Shown here: positions 41,985-49,591 of the stretch, one piece after another
How positions within the stretch are numbered: position 1 is the stretch's first letter
Layout: each line of letters opens with the position of its first letter
From: an uncultured Lachnospiraceae bacterium
GTDB taxonomy: Bacteria; Bacillota; Clostridia; Lachnospirales; Lachnospiraceae
Reading direction: 5' to 3'
Assembly (NCBI GenBank): GCA_910579465.1
Contig: CAJTUB010000001.1
Location: 124,001 to 188,000 of the forward strand
Length of the DNA: 64,000 nucleotides
The notes under the pieces: generated by a model
What the model was told of the DNA's origin: nothing
Databases searched by the model: none
The model's input: only the letters and a program-made list of their open reading frames with translations
Made by a program: the position numbers and the translations under genes

Positions 41985-43400
41985 ATGGACGAAAACAAGG
42001 ATGGTGTACGGCAAAAGGAGTATCAGGTGATACAGGAGCAGATTCTTCCGAAAAAGAAGAGCAGATGGAAAAGATGGGGCAAGGCAGTGCTCCGTACTGT
42101 TTTGCTTGCGCTGCTTTTCGGCGGTATTTCCGGCGCGGCGTTTGTGCTGTCCGGAAAAACCCTGGCAGAAAAGTTCGGTCTTGGAGAAAACTGGCGGCAG
42201 ATGGTCGGAATCGGAAATACGACGCCGACGCCGAAGGCTGTACCGACGAAGGGACCGACCAGGACACCGACGCCGTTGCCGACCAGGATACCGACCAAGA
42301 CGCCCATAACCACGGAAGGTCCGTCCCCGTCGGGAACCATAATGCAAGCGCCGGAGGCCACTCCGGAAATCACGGTAACGATTGAGCCGGGGCAGGAGCC
42401 TTCCGGGGATGTTACGGAGGACGGGAAAACCATACAGGAGTTTTTAAAAATTTATTCCAGTATGTCTGCACTGGCACATACGCTGGAAAAGTCCATGGTA
42501 CAGGTAACTGCGATTACAAAAGGTGTGGACTGGTTTGAAGAGGATTACGAGACAAGGGCGCAGGCTTCCGGGCTTTATGTGGGAGATAACGGGATTGATA
42601 TGCTGTTTCTGGTGAATCTGGACAGTATTGAGGGGGCTACAAAGTTTGAGGTTACCTTTGCGGACGGAGAGAAGTTCCAGAGCAGGATTTTTTCTTATGA
42701 TACGAACTACCGTCTGGCGGTTCTGGCGGTACGGCTGTCTGAGGTAAGTGCACTGGAAGAGGGGGTGCTGCCGGTAAAGGCGACGTTTGCCTTTGATGAG
42801 GTAGAAACCGGGCTTCCGGTGCTGGTCCTGGGCAATCCGAACGGTCATGCCGGGGCAATGGAGTTCGGGACAACAACCGGCGTAAACCGGGCGGTTCCGG
42901 TCATTGATGACGAAGTGCTTTATTTTACGACAGGTATCACCGAATATGCTTCCGGCGACGGCTTTGTCTTTAATTTATCCGGCGAGGTCATCGGAATTGT
43001 AAGCAATACCTTAAACAACGGGGAAACAGGTGTGATTACGGCGGTTATGGTAGGCGGAATGCGTGAGATTATTGAAAATACATTAAACAATGTGCCGCGG
43101 GTATATTGCGGGCTGCGTTTAGAAGCTGTGGAAAAGGCAATGATTGAGACATATCATCTTCCGGAAGGAATTTATGTAACAGAGGTACTCCCGGGGTCGC
43201 CGGCAATGACCGCCGGAATTAAGAACGGGGATATTATTACACAGGTGGGAGCCGTCCGTGTAACAGAGGTAAGGCAGTTTTATGATACGGTGAGCAATGT
43301 TGTCAAGGGAAAAAATATCGGAGTCATGGTCAGCAGGGAGGTAAAAGGGGTGCGTAAGGAGCAGGTAATCTATCTGGTGCCGGAGGAGCGTATGCATTAA
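41985..43400 (+). CDS. HtrA-like PDZ protein with degenerate protease site
   Basis: The 471-residue membrane protein has a basic cytosolic tail, one transmembrane helix (about 33-55), a TPTP-type Thr/Pro linker (about 77-110), a trypsin-like HtrA domain and a C-terminal PDZ domain (YVTEVLPGSPAMTAGIKNGDII). The catalytic triad is broken. Where HtrA has TNNHVVEG, this protein has VNLDSIEG (His replaced by D213). Where HtrA has Asp before LAVL, it has R243. The serine loop GNSGGP reads YASGDG, with S323 kept. It is most likely an inactive, binding-only relative. It follows the two-component genes after 35 bases. Confidence 0.85.
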   Translation: MDENKDGVRQKEYQVIQEQILPKKKSRWKRWGKAVLRTVLLALLFGGISGAAFVLSGKTLAEKFGLGENWRQMVGIGNTTPTPKAVPTKGPTRTPTPLPTRIPTKTPITTEGPSPSGTIMQAPEATPEITVTIEPGQEPSGDVTEDGKTIQEFLKIYSSMSALAHTLEKSMVQVTAITKGVDWFEEDYETRAQASGLYVGDNGIDMLFLVNLDSIEGATKFEVTFADGEKFQSRIFSYDTNYRLAVLAVRLSEVSALEEGVLPVKATFAFDEVETGLPVLVLGNPNGHAGAMEFGTTTGVNRAVPVIDDEVLYFTTGITEYASGDGFVFNLSGEVIGIVSNTLNNGETGVITAVMVGGMREIIENTLNNVPRVYCGLRLEAVEKAMIETYHLPEGIYVTEVLPGSPAMTAGIKNGDIITQVGAVRVTEVRQFYDTVSNVVKGKNIGVMVSREVKGVRKEQVIYLVPEERMH

Positions 43401-43478
43401 ACAAAAGATGGAACAAAAGAGGTGCGCAGAACGGCAGCTGTGCGCGGAAAATGGATAGAAAGACGGAGGAGCAAAGGT

Positions 43479-44417
43479 ATGAGATATTTAAGAGAGCTAC
43501 AGGACGGAGAGATGGTTTCCGAGAATTATTTCTGTAAGCAGAAGCAGGCGATGCAGACAAAGGCAGGAAAGAGCTATTATTCCCTGCTGCTGCAGGATAA
43601 GACCGGGACGATGGATGGAAAGGTATGGGAGCTGAATGCCGGGATAGAGCATTTTGAAGCAATGGACTATATCCGCGTGGAAGGACAGGTCGTAAGCTTT
43701 CAGGGAGCGCTGCAGCTCAATATCCGGCGGATAAGAAAGCTTTCGGAGGGAGAGTATGATATCAGTGATTTTATGCCTTGTACGGCAAAGGACCAGGCGG
43801 CAATGTACCAGGAGCTGCTTGGCTATATTGCGTCGTTAAAGGATGAAAGCCTGAAGCTGCTTGCGGAAAGCTATTTTAAGGAGGACCCGAAGTTTAAGGA
43901 GATGTTTTTGAAGCATTCCGCAGCAAAGACAATGCATCATAACTTTATCGGGGGGCTTTTGGAGCATACGGTTTCCGTTACAAAGCTTTGTGCCTATCTT
44001 GCAGAAAACTATCCGGTGCTTGACCGTGACCTGCTTCTGACCGCCGCGATGTTCCATGATGTAGGAAAGCTTGCCGAGCTTTCTGCATTTCCGGAAAACG
44101 ATTATACCGACGGCGGACAGCTGTTGGGGCATATTTTTATCGGTGCAGACTGGCTTTCCAAGCGTATGGATAAGCTCGGCGGCTTTACGGTAAAGCGGAA
44201 AAACGAGCTGCTTCACTGCATTCTTTCGCATCACGGGGAGTTAGAATACGGTTCGCCGAAAAAGCCGGAGCTGGCAGAGGCACTGGCACTCAGTATGGCG
44301 GACAATCTGGATGCGAAGTTAGAGGGCGTGACGGCGCTGTTTAAGGGGACGGACGAAACCGGCTGGCTTGGTTACCAGAAGATGTTTGAGTCGAATATGA
44401 GAAAAACAGGAAAGTGA
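43479..44417 (+). CDS. yhaM: 3'-5' exoribonuclease YhaM-like (OB + HD domains)
   Basis: YhaM trims 3' ends of mRNA and single-stranded DNA. The 312-residue protein has an N-terminal OB fold (YYSLLLQDKTGTMDGKVW, VEGQVVSFQGALQLNI) and a C-terminal HD domain (HHNFIGGLLEHTVSV, TAAMFHDVGKL, ILSHHGELEYGSP, MADNLDAKL). The ATG at 43479 follows GGAGGAG at 43465-43471; an upstream extension of the frame is not needed. It lies ten bases before galE. Confidence 0.9.
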   Translation: MRYLRELQDGEMVSENYFCKQKQAMQTKAGKSYYSLLLQDKTGTMDGKVWELNAGIEHFEAMDYIRVEGQVVSFQGALQLNIRRIRKLSEGEYDISDFMPCTAKDQAAMYQELLGYIASLKDESLKLLAESYFKEDPKFKEMFLKHSAAKTMHHNFIGGLLEHTVSVTKLCAYLAENYPVLDRDLLLTAAMFHDVGKLAELSAFPENDYTDGGQLLGHIFIGADWLSKRMDKLGGFTVKRKNELLHCILSHHGELEYGSPKKPELAEALALSMADNLDAKLEGVTALFKGTDETGWLGYQKMFESNMRKTGK

Positions 44418-44426
44418 GGAATTGGA

Positions 44427-45422
44427 ATGACGATTTTAGTATTGGGCGGAGCCGGTTATATCGGTTCCCATATGGTGTATGAGCTGATAGCGAGAGGAAT
44501 TGACACGGTGGTAGCGGACAATCTGGAGACCGGCTACCGGGAGGCGGTGCATCCGCAGGCAAGGTTTTATCAGGGTGATATCCGGGACCGTGCGTTTGTG
44601 GACTCGGTGTTTGAGAAGGAAAGAATTGACGCAGTGATTCATTTTGCTGCAAATTCCCTGGTAGCGGAGAGTATGTCAAATCCGTTAAAGTATTATGATA
44701 ACAATGTATGCGGGACGAAGGTACTGCTGGAGTCCATGATTGCCCATGATGTGAAAAAAATCGTATTTTCCTCCACGGCGGCAACCTACGGCGAGCCGGA
44801 GCGGATTCCGATTACAGAGCAGGATAAAACGTCCCCGATTAACGCCTACGGCGAGACGAAGCTGACCATGGAGAAAATGATGATGTGGGCAGACCGTGCC
44901 TACGGCTTAAGGTATGTGGCGCTGCGCTATTTTAACGCCTGCGGCGCCCATGAGAGCGGGGAAATCGGCGAGGCACATTCCCCGGAAACGCACCTGATTC
45001 CTCTGGTTTTGCAAGTGCCGCTCGGGAAAAGGAAGTCGATTCTTATCTGCGGGCAGGACTATGACACGAAGGACGGGACCTGTGTGCGCGATTATGTCCA
45101 TGTGATGGATTTGGCAAAGGCGCATGTGCTGGCGGTCGAGTACCTGATGAGAGGCGAGGAGAGCAGCGTCTTTAACCTTGGCAGCGGCGCAGGATACAGT
45201 GTAAAGGAAATTATTGAGGCGGCAAGACGGGCAACCGGACTTCCGATTCCAGCAGAGGATGCGCCAAGGCGGCCTGGCGACCCGGCGACCCTGGTTGCTT
45301 CGAGTGAAAAGGCGGAACGGGTGCTTGGCTGGAAGCCGCAGTATACCGATATGGAAAGCATTATTGCATCCGCATGGAAGTGGCACAGTGCGCATCCGGA
45401 CGGCTATAAGGGAAAGCACTAA
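44427..45422 (+). CDS. galE: UDP-glucose 4-epimerase
   Basis: GalE interconverts UDP-glucose and UDP-galactose for galactose use and surface polysaccharides. The 331-residue protein is an extended short-chain dehydrogenase: GGAGYIGSHMVYEL, VIHFAANSLVAES, the catalytic SSTAATYG and YGETK, and FNLGSGAGYSVKEII, DAPRRPGDPATLVAS in the C-terminal part. It is close behind yhaM. No other Leloir gene is in the window. Confidence 0.95.
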   Translation: MTILVLGGAGYIGSHMVYELIARGIDTVVADNLETGYREAVHPQARFYQGDIRDRAFVDSVFEKERIDAVIHFAANSLVAESMSNPLKYYDNNVCGTKVLLESMIAHDVKKIVFSSTAATYGEPERIPITEQDKTSPINAYGETKLTMEKMMMWADRAYGLRYVALRYFNACGAHESGEIGEAHSPETHLIPLVLQVPLGKRKSILICGQDYDTKDGTCVRDYVHVMDLAKAHVLAVEYLMRGEESSVFNLGSGAGYSVKEIIEAARRATGLPIPAEDAPRRPGDPATLVASSEKAERVLGWKPQYTDMESIIASAWKWHSAHPDGYKGKH

Positions 45423-45456
45423 GCCGCTGGTTAGAGTGCTTCCCGTGCCGATTTGC

Positions 45457-45477
45457 GCCGCAAAGCGGCAGCTTTTT
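45457..45477 (+). terminator. Weak terminator after galE
   Basis: GCCGC (45457-45461) pairs with GCGGC (45465-45469), loop AAA, followed by AGCTTTTT. The stem is short, so some read-through into rlmD is likely. Confidence 0.45.
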
Positions 45478-45527
45478 GCAAATCCGTGTGCATTCGCCGG
45501 GAGGTTAAGAAGGTTCAGGAGGGCAGC

Positions 45528-47036
45528 ATGGCGCCGAAAAAGAATGAGTTAGTAACAGTGGAGATTACGGATATCGGAACTGGCGGCGAAGGTATCGGCA
45601 GGGCGGACGGCTATACGCTGTTTGTAAAGGGCGCAGTCTGCGGGGACGTCGTTACGGCAAGGGTATTAAAGTCAAAGAAAACCTATGGCTATGCCAAAAT
45701 CGAACGCCTGCTGACCCCGTCCCCGGACCGGGCAGAGCCTGTGTGTCCCGTTGCCGGAAGATGCGGCGGCTGCCAGCTCCAGCAGATGAGCTATGCGGCA
45801 CAGCTGCAATGGAAGGCACGCAAGGTAAGGGAGTGTCTGGAGCGGATTGGCGGCGTAAGCTTTGACGCCGGTGCGGAGTTTCTTCCGGTTCTCGGAATGA
45901 AGGAACCGGCTGCCTACCGCAACAAGGCGCAGTTTCCGGTCGGCAGGGACAGGAACGGAAGGATTGTGACCGGATTCTATGCAGGACATACCCATGCGCT
46001 GATTCCATGTGACCGCTGTGCGATTCAGGCGCCGGTGAACGAGGTAATCTGTAAAACCGTGTGCAGCCATATGGAGAAGTATCAGATTGCGCCGTATGAT
46101 GAAGTAACGCATACGGGGCTTGTACGTCATATCTTAACCAGGGTTGGTGCAGTAACCGGCGAGGTGCTGGTCTGCCTGGTTCTGAACGGAAGAGCGTTGT
46201 GGGAGGCAGAGGAGCTCGCAGAGCGGCTGAAAGCAGCCGTAGAGGGCTTTGGCACCGACTGGCAGAAGAACAGCTCCGGCTCTCAGCCGCAACCGCAGCC
46301 GGGTTCCGATGCTTACGGAAAAAACGAAGCTGGAATCGGAACCGAAACCAGAACCAGAACCACCCTGACTTTAAAGGGAGTATGTCTTAACGTCAACTGT
46401 AAGAAAACGAACGTCATTCTTGGCGAGGAAATCCTGCCGGTATGGGGGGACACCTATCTTACGGACTACATCGGTGCGGTAAGCTACCGGATTTCGCCGC
46501 TTTCTTTCTATCAGGTCAACCCGGAGCAGACGAAGGTGCTGTACGAAAAGGTTCTGGAATTTGCAGGACTGACCGGAAGGGAAACTGTCTGGGATTTGTA
46601 CTGCGGCATCGGAACGATTTCCCTGTTCCTTGCGGCAGGCGCAAAACAGGTCTATGGCGTGGAAATCGTTCCGCAGGCGATTGACGATGCAAAGGAAAAC
46701 GCCCTCCGGAATGGCATCAAAAATGCAGAATTTTTTGTCGGAGCCGCAGAGGACGTGCTTCCTGCCAAATATCGCGAAAGCGGCGGCAGCATGCGCGCCG
46801 ACGTCATTGTCGTAGACCCGCCGCGCAAGGGCTGCGACGAGCAACTTTTGCAGACAATCGTTGAAATGGGACCGGAGCGCCTCGTTTACGTTTCCTGTGA
46901 CCCGGCAACCCTTGCACGGGACGTGAAGTATCTGGGGGAACAGGGATATAGGGTAGAAAAGGCGCAGCCGGTGGATATGTTTCCGATGACAGAACATGTG
47001 GAGACTATTATGTTACTACAAAGGAAAGATACCTAG
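45528..47036 (+). CDS. rlmD: 23S rRNA (uracil-1939-C5)-methyltransferase RlmD (RumA family)
   Basis: The 502-residue protein has an N-terminal TRAM domain (VEITDIGTGGEGIGRADGYTLFVKGAV), the iron-sulfur motif CPVAGRCGGCQLQQMSY, and a SAM-dependent methyltransferase domain (VWDLYCGIGTISLFLA, VVVDPPRKGCDE, YVSCDPATLARDVKYL). A poorly conserved linker rich in Gln, Pro, Gly and Thr (about residues 248-280) is inserted before the catalytic domain. The ATG at 45528 follows AGGAGGG at 45517-45523. The last codons, HVETIMLLQRKDT, are the integration target of the element that begins here. Confidence 0.95.
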   Translation: MAPKKNELVTVEITDIGTGGEGIGRADGYTLFVKGAVCGDVVTARVLKSKKTYGYAKIERLLTPSPDRAEPVCPVAGRCGGCQLQQMSYAAQLQWKARKVRECLERIGGVSFDAGAEFLPVLGMKEPAAYRNKAQFPVGRDRNGRIVTGFYAGHTHALIPCDRCAIQAPVNEVICKTVCSHMEKYQIAPYDEVTHTGLVRHILTRVGAVTGEVLVCLVLNGRALWEAEELAERLKAAVEGFGTDWQKNSSGSQPQPQPGSDAYGKNEAGIGTETRTRTTLTLKGVCLNVNCKKTNVILGEEILPVWGDTYLTDYIGAVSYRISPLSFYQVNPEQTKVLYEKVLEFAGLTGRETVWDLYCGIGTISLFLAAGAKQVYGVEIVPQAIDDAKENALRNGIKNAEFFVGAAEDVLPAKYRESGGSMRADVIVVDPPRKGCDEQLLQTIVEMGPERLVYVSCDPATLARDVKYLGEQGYRVEKAQPVDMFPMTEHVETIMLLQRKDT

Positions 47037-47221
47037 AAATCCTTGAATTTACACACTTTGCAGAGTTTTTCAGTTTCAATTATGCGGATGAAAATTACAA
47101 GAAAAAGGAGCTTGTAAGGAGAACGACCGTAGTCGTGGCAATAGACCTCGACACGGGAGATACAAACAATCCTGATGAAGAAAGTGAAGATGGGACTATC
47201 AGTAGTGAGGATAGTCCATAG
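46952..47221 (+). pseudogene. 3' end of an ORF cut by the rlmD-element junction
   Basis: In a frame shifted from rlmD, 89 codons are open up to the stop at 47219-47221. The part beyond rlmD reads like real protein (RYLEILEFTHFAEFFSFNYA, then ELVRRTTVVVAIDLDTGD and an acidic tail). No start codon is present in this frame after the upstream stop at 46949-46951, and a terminator follows the stop codon directly. The simplest reading is the tail of an element gene whose 5' part lies at the other end of the integrated element and is rejoined when it circularises. I do not recognise the family. Confidence 0.5.
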
Positions 47222-47252
47222 GGATACTTGAACAAGAGTGTCCCTATTTTTT
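47218..47252 (+). terminator. Terminator after junction ORF
   Basis: ATAGGGA (47218-47224) pairs with TCCCTAT (47241-47247), followed by TTTTTT overlapping 47247-47252. The stem begins at the stop codon of the cut ORF. Confidence 0.75.
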
Positions 47253-47258
47253 ATGTTG

Positions 47259-47285
47259 GGGCATTCCATAGCGGGATGCCCTTTT
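47259..47285 (+). terminator. Second terminator-like hairpin at element left end
   Basis: GGGCAT (47259-47264) pairs with ATGCCC (47276-47281), followed by TTTT. With the previous hairpin it would shield the element genes from rlmD transcription. Confidence 0.6.
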
Positions 47286-47315
47286 CAATTCAATTTTAAA
47301 AGGAGGAACTAAGAA

Positions 47316-47891
47316 ATGTCAAACACAGAGTTAAGAGCAGATGCACCAATGGTTTTTGCAGACGGGAAGCACGAAAAGTTTTACTATGAGAAACTGGAGC
47401 AGGTAAGGTATCAGGACTGTTATCATAAATCACTGATTTATATTCTCGGCATATCGGAAGATACGAGAACCCATTTCAACCAGATTTATGATATTAAGAC
47501 CGGGTGTATCAAACCGGAGTGTCTGCAGGAAGGGTGGCAGACAAGCGGAAGCGTAAACGTGGTCAGGCTGGCATTTAACCTTTACACGGACAGTACGCCA
47601 AGCGTTGACGATTACAAGCGTAAGGATGATCAGATTGATGAGTGCAGGAGGTATTCCGTCAGCGATATTTTCTGCTGCGGTTATGCGATGTATTTTTTTG
47701 AAGGTATCAGAATCCGTTATCCGGAGTATTGCTGCAGGCAGAAATCCATGGAAGAAATCCTGGCAGGAATGGAAGAGAAAAGAAGTGCAGAGGGGGAAAT
47801 CCCGTCACCGGAAAAGGAAAAGGGTATAGAACAGGAACAGCCGGTATTACCTGAGAGGGAGACTTTCCCGAAAGCAAAAAAGACAAGATGA
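47316..47891 (+). CDS. DUF6075 family protein
   Basis: The 191-residue protein matches the DUF6075 family found on Firmicute mobile elements. The core (about 12-140) has FADGKHEKFYYEKLEQV, the block CYHKSLIYILGISEDTRTHF, PECLQEGWQTSGSVNVVRLA and the SVSDIFCCGYAMYFFEGIRIRY end. The C-terminal 50 residues are a charged, low-complexity tail. The function is unknown. AGGAGG at 47301-47306 precedes the ATG. It comes first in the ParA-ParB-Rep block, so a role in element maintenance is possible. Confidence 0.8.
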   Translation: MSNTELRADAPMVFADGKHEKFYYEKLEQVRYQDCYHKSLIYILGISEDTRTHFNQIYDIKTGCIKPECLQEGWQTSGSVNVVRLAFNLYTDSTPSVDDYKRKDDQIDECRRYSVSDIFCCGYAMYFFEGIRIRYPEYCCRQKSMEEILAGMEEKRSAEGEIPSPEKEKGIEQEQPVLPERETFPKAKKTR

Positions 47892-47921
47892 GCAGAAAAG
47901 AATTTCAGGAGGAGTAAAGCC

Positions 47922-48704
47922 ATGTGTAAAGTGATAGCAATTGCAAACCAAAAGGGCGGTGTCGGAAAAACGACCACTGCAAGTAACTTAGGGATAGGTC
48001 TGGCAAGGCAGGGGAAGAAGGTCCTGCTGATTGACGCAGATGCGCAGGGCAGCCTGACGGCAAGTCTGGGCTTCGCAGAGCCGGACAAGTTGGAAGAAAC
48101 GCTTGCCACGGTAATGACCAATATCATTAATGATGAGGAAATGCAGGAGGGCTACGGTATTCTGGAGCATAAGGAGGGTGTTGATCTTCTGCCGGGGAAC
48201 ATCGAGCTGTCCGGTCTGGAGGTATCGCTTGTAAATGTGATGAGCAGGGAGCTTGTGCTGCGTTCCTACATAGAACAGGTGAGGGACAGATACGATTACA
48301 TCCTGATTGACTGTATGCCGTCGCTCGGTATGATAACTATCAATGTCTTTGCCGGGGCGGATAGTGTCCTGATTCCGGTGCAGGCGGCGTACCTGCCTGT
48401 CAAGGGACTGGAGCAGCTGATTAAGACAATCGGGAAGGTAAAGCGGCAGATTAACCCGGGGCTTGCAATCGAGGGTATCCTGCTGACAATGGTGGACAAC
48501 CGGACAAATTATGCAAAGGATATCAGCGCACTGCTGGCTGAAAATTATGGGGACAGGGTAAGGATATTCAAAAACAGTATCCCGGTCTCCGTAAGAGCTG
48601 CGGAAACCCCGGCAGAGGGTGTCAGTATTTACCGGCATGATCCGAAAGGGAAAGTGGCGGGTGCCTACCAGTCCTTGACAAAGGAGGTGCTTGGGAATGA
48701 ATAA
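47922..48704 (+). CDS. parA: ParA-family partition ATPase
   Basis: ParA drives segregation of plasmids and replicating ICEs together with ParB. The 260-residue protein has the deviant Walker A KGGVGKTT (11-18, signature lysine K11), DADAQGSLTASLG, the Walker B IDCMPSLGMITIN and IPVQAAYLPVKGLEQL. There is no N-terminal helix-turn-helix, so it is of the Soj/type Ib-like short class. Its end overlaps parB by eight bases. Confidence 0.92.
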   Translation: MCKVIAIANQKGGVGKTTTASNLGIGLARQGKKVLLIDADAQGSLTASLGFAEPDKLEETLATVMTNIINDEEMQEGYGILEHKEGVDLLPGNIELSGLEVSLVNVMSRELVLRSYIEQVRDRYDYILIDCMPSLGMITINVFAGADSVLIPVQAAYLPVKGLEQLIKTIGKVKRQINPGLAIEGILLTMVDNRTNYAKDISALLAENYGDRVRIFKNSIPVSVRAAETPAEGVSIYRHDPKGKVAGAYQSLTKEVLGNE

Positions 48705-49578
48705 GACGAGGAGCGCGGCAAAGATAAAGCTGAGCAGTTATGATGATTTATTGTTTGCTCCTTCTGCAGACCAGGCAGGCACGGAGCAGGTGCAGGAGAT
48801 ACCGCTTTCCGAACTCTATGAGTTCAAGGACCATCCCTTCCGGGTGCTGGATGATGAAAAGATGGAGGAAACGGTAGAAAGCATCAAAAGCTACGGGGTG
48901 CTTATGCCCGGTATCGCAAGACCGAGGGCAGGGGGCGGCTATGAGATTATTGCCGGGCACCGAAGGAAGCATGCCTGCGGACTGGCAGGGCTTGCCACGA
49001 TGCCTATGTTCATCAGGGAGTACAGCGATGATGAGGCTACGATAATCATGGTGGACAGTAACATCCAGAGGGAGGACATCCTGCCGAGCGAGAAGGCGAA
49101 GGCCTACCGGATGAAATTCGAGGCAAGGAAGCATCAGGGATGCAAAGGGGAAAAGAATACCTTTGATGAAATCGGCGAGGCAGCAGGGGAAAGCGGAAAA
49201 ACAGTGCAGCGTTATATCTGGCTGTCGCGTCTGGAGGAGGAACTGTTAGAGCTGGTTGACAATAAAAGACTTGGCATTGTACAGGGAATCGATATTTCCT
49301 TCCTGTCCGGGGAGGCACAGCAGTGGGTGCTGGATACCATCCGGGAACGTGATATAGCTGTCAGTACCCTGCAGGCGGCGAACCTGAAAGAGTACGGGAA
49401 GCAGGGGGAACTGACGCTGCCTATGGTGCGCCTGATCCTGACGGAGCAGAAGCCGAAGGAAAGAAAGGTCACCATCCGGGCAGATAAGCTGAACAAGTAT
49501 TTCCCGGATACTTATACGCAGGAAGACATAGAGAACACAATATATCAGCTGTTGGAAGAGTGGCAGAATAACCGGTAA
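48697..49578 (+). CDS. parB: ParB-like partition protein
   Basis: The 293-residue protein has the ParB/Srx CTPase domain (IPLSELYEFKDHPFRVLDDEKMEETVESI, then GVLMPGIARPR, IIAGHRRKHACG) and a helix-turn-helix region (EIGEAAGESGKTVQRYIWLSRL). In the third motif the common GERR is GHRR, as in many plasmid ParB and Noc-like proteins. I use the ATG at 48697, nine bases after AGGAGG, instead of the TTG at 48691. A parS site was not identified. Confidence 0.9.
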   Translation: MNKTRSAAKIKLSSYDDLLFAPSADQAGTEQVQEIPLSELYEFKDHPFRVLDDEKMEETVESIKSYGVLMPGIARPRAGGGYEIIAGHRRKHACGLAGLATMPMFIREYSDDEATIIMVDSNIQREDILPSEKAKAYRMKFEARKHQGCKGEKNTFDEIGEAAGESGKTVQRYIWLSRLEEELLELVDNKRLGIVQGIDISFLSGEAQQWVLDTIRERDIAVSTLQAANLKEYGKQGELTLPMVRLILTEQKPKERKVTIRADKLNKYFPDTYTQEDIENTIYQLLEEWQNNR

Positions 49579-49591
49579 AAAGGGGACAGAA

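Noticed and set aside
41936..42385. 149-aa frame overlapping the HtrA-like gene
   Set aside because: It is the out-of-frame reading of the Thr/Pro linker, which gives artificial repeat-rich peptides.
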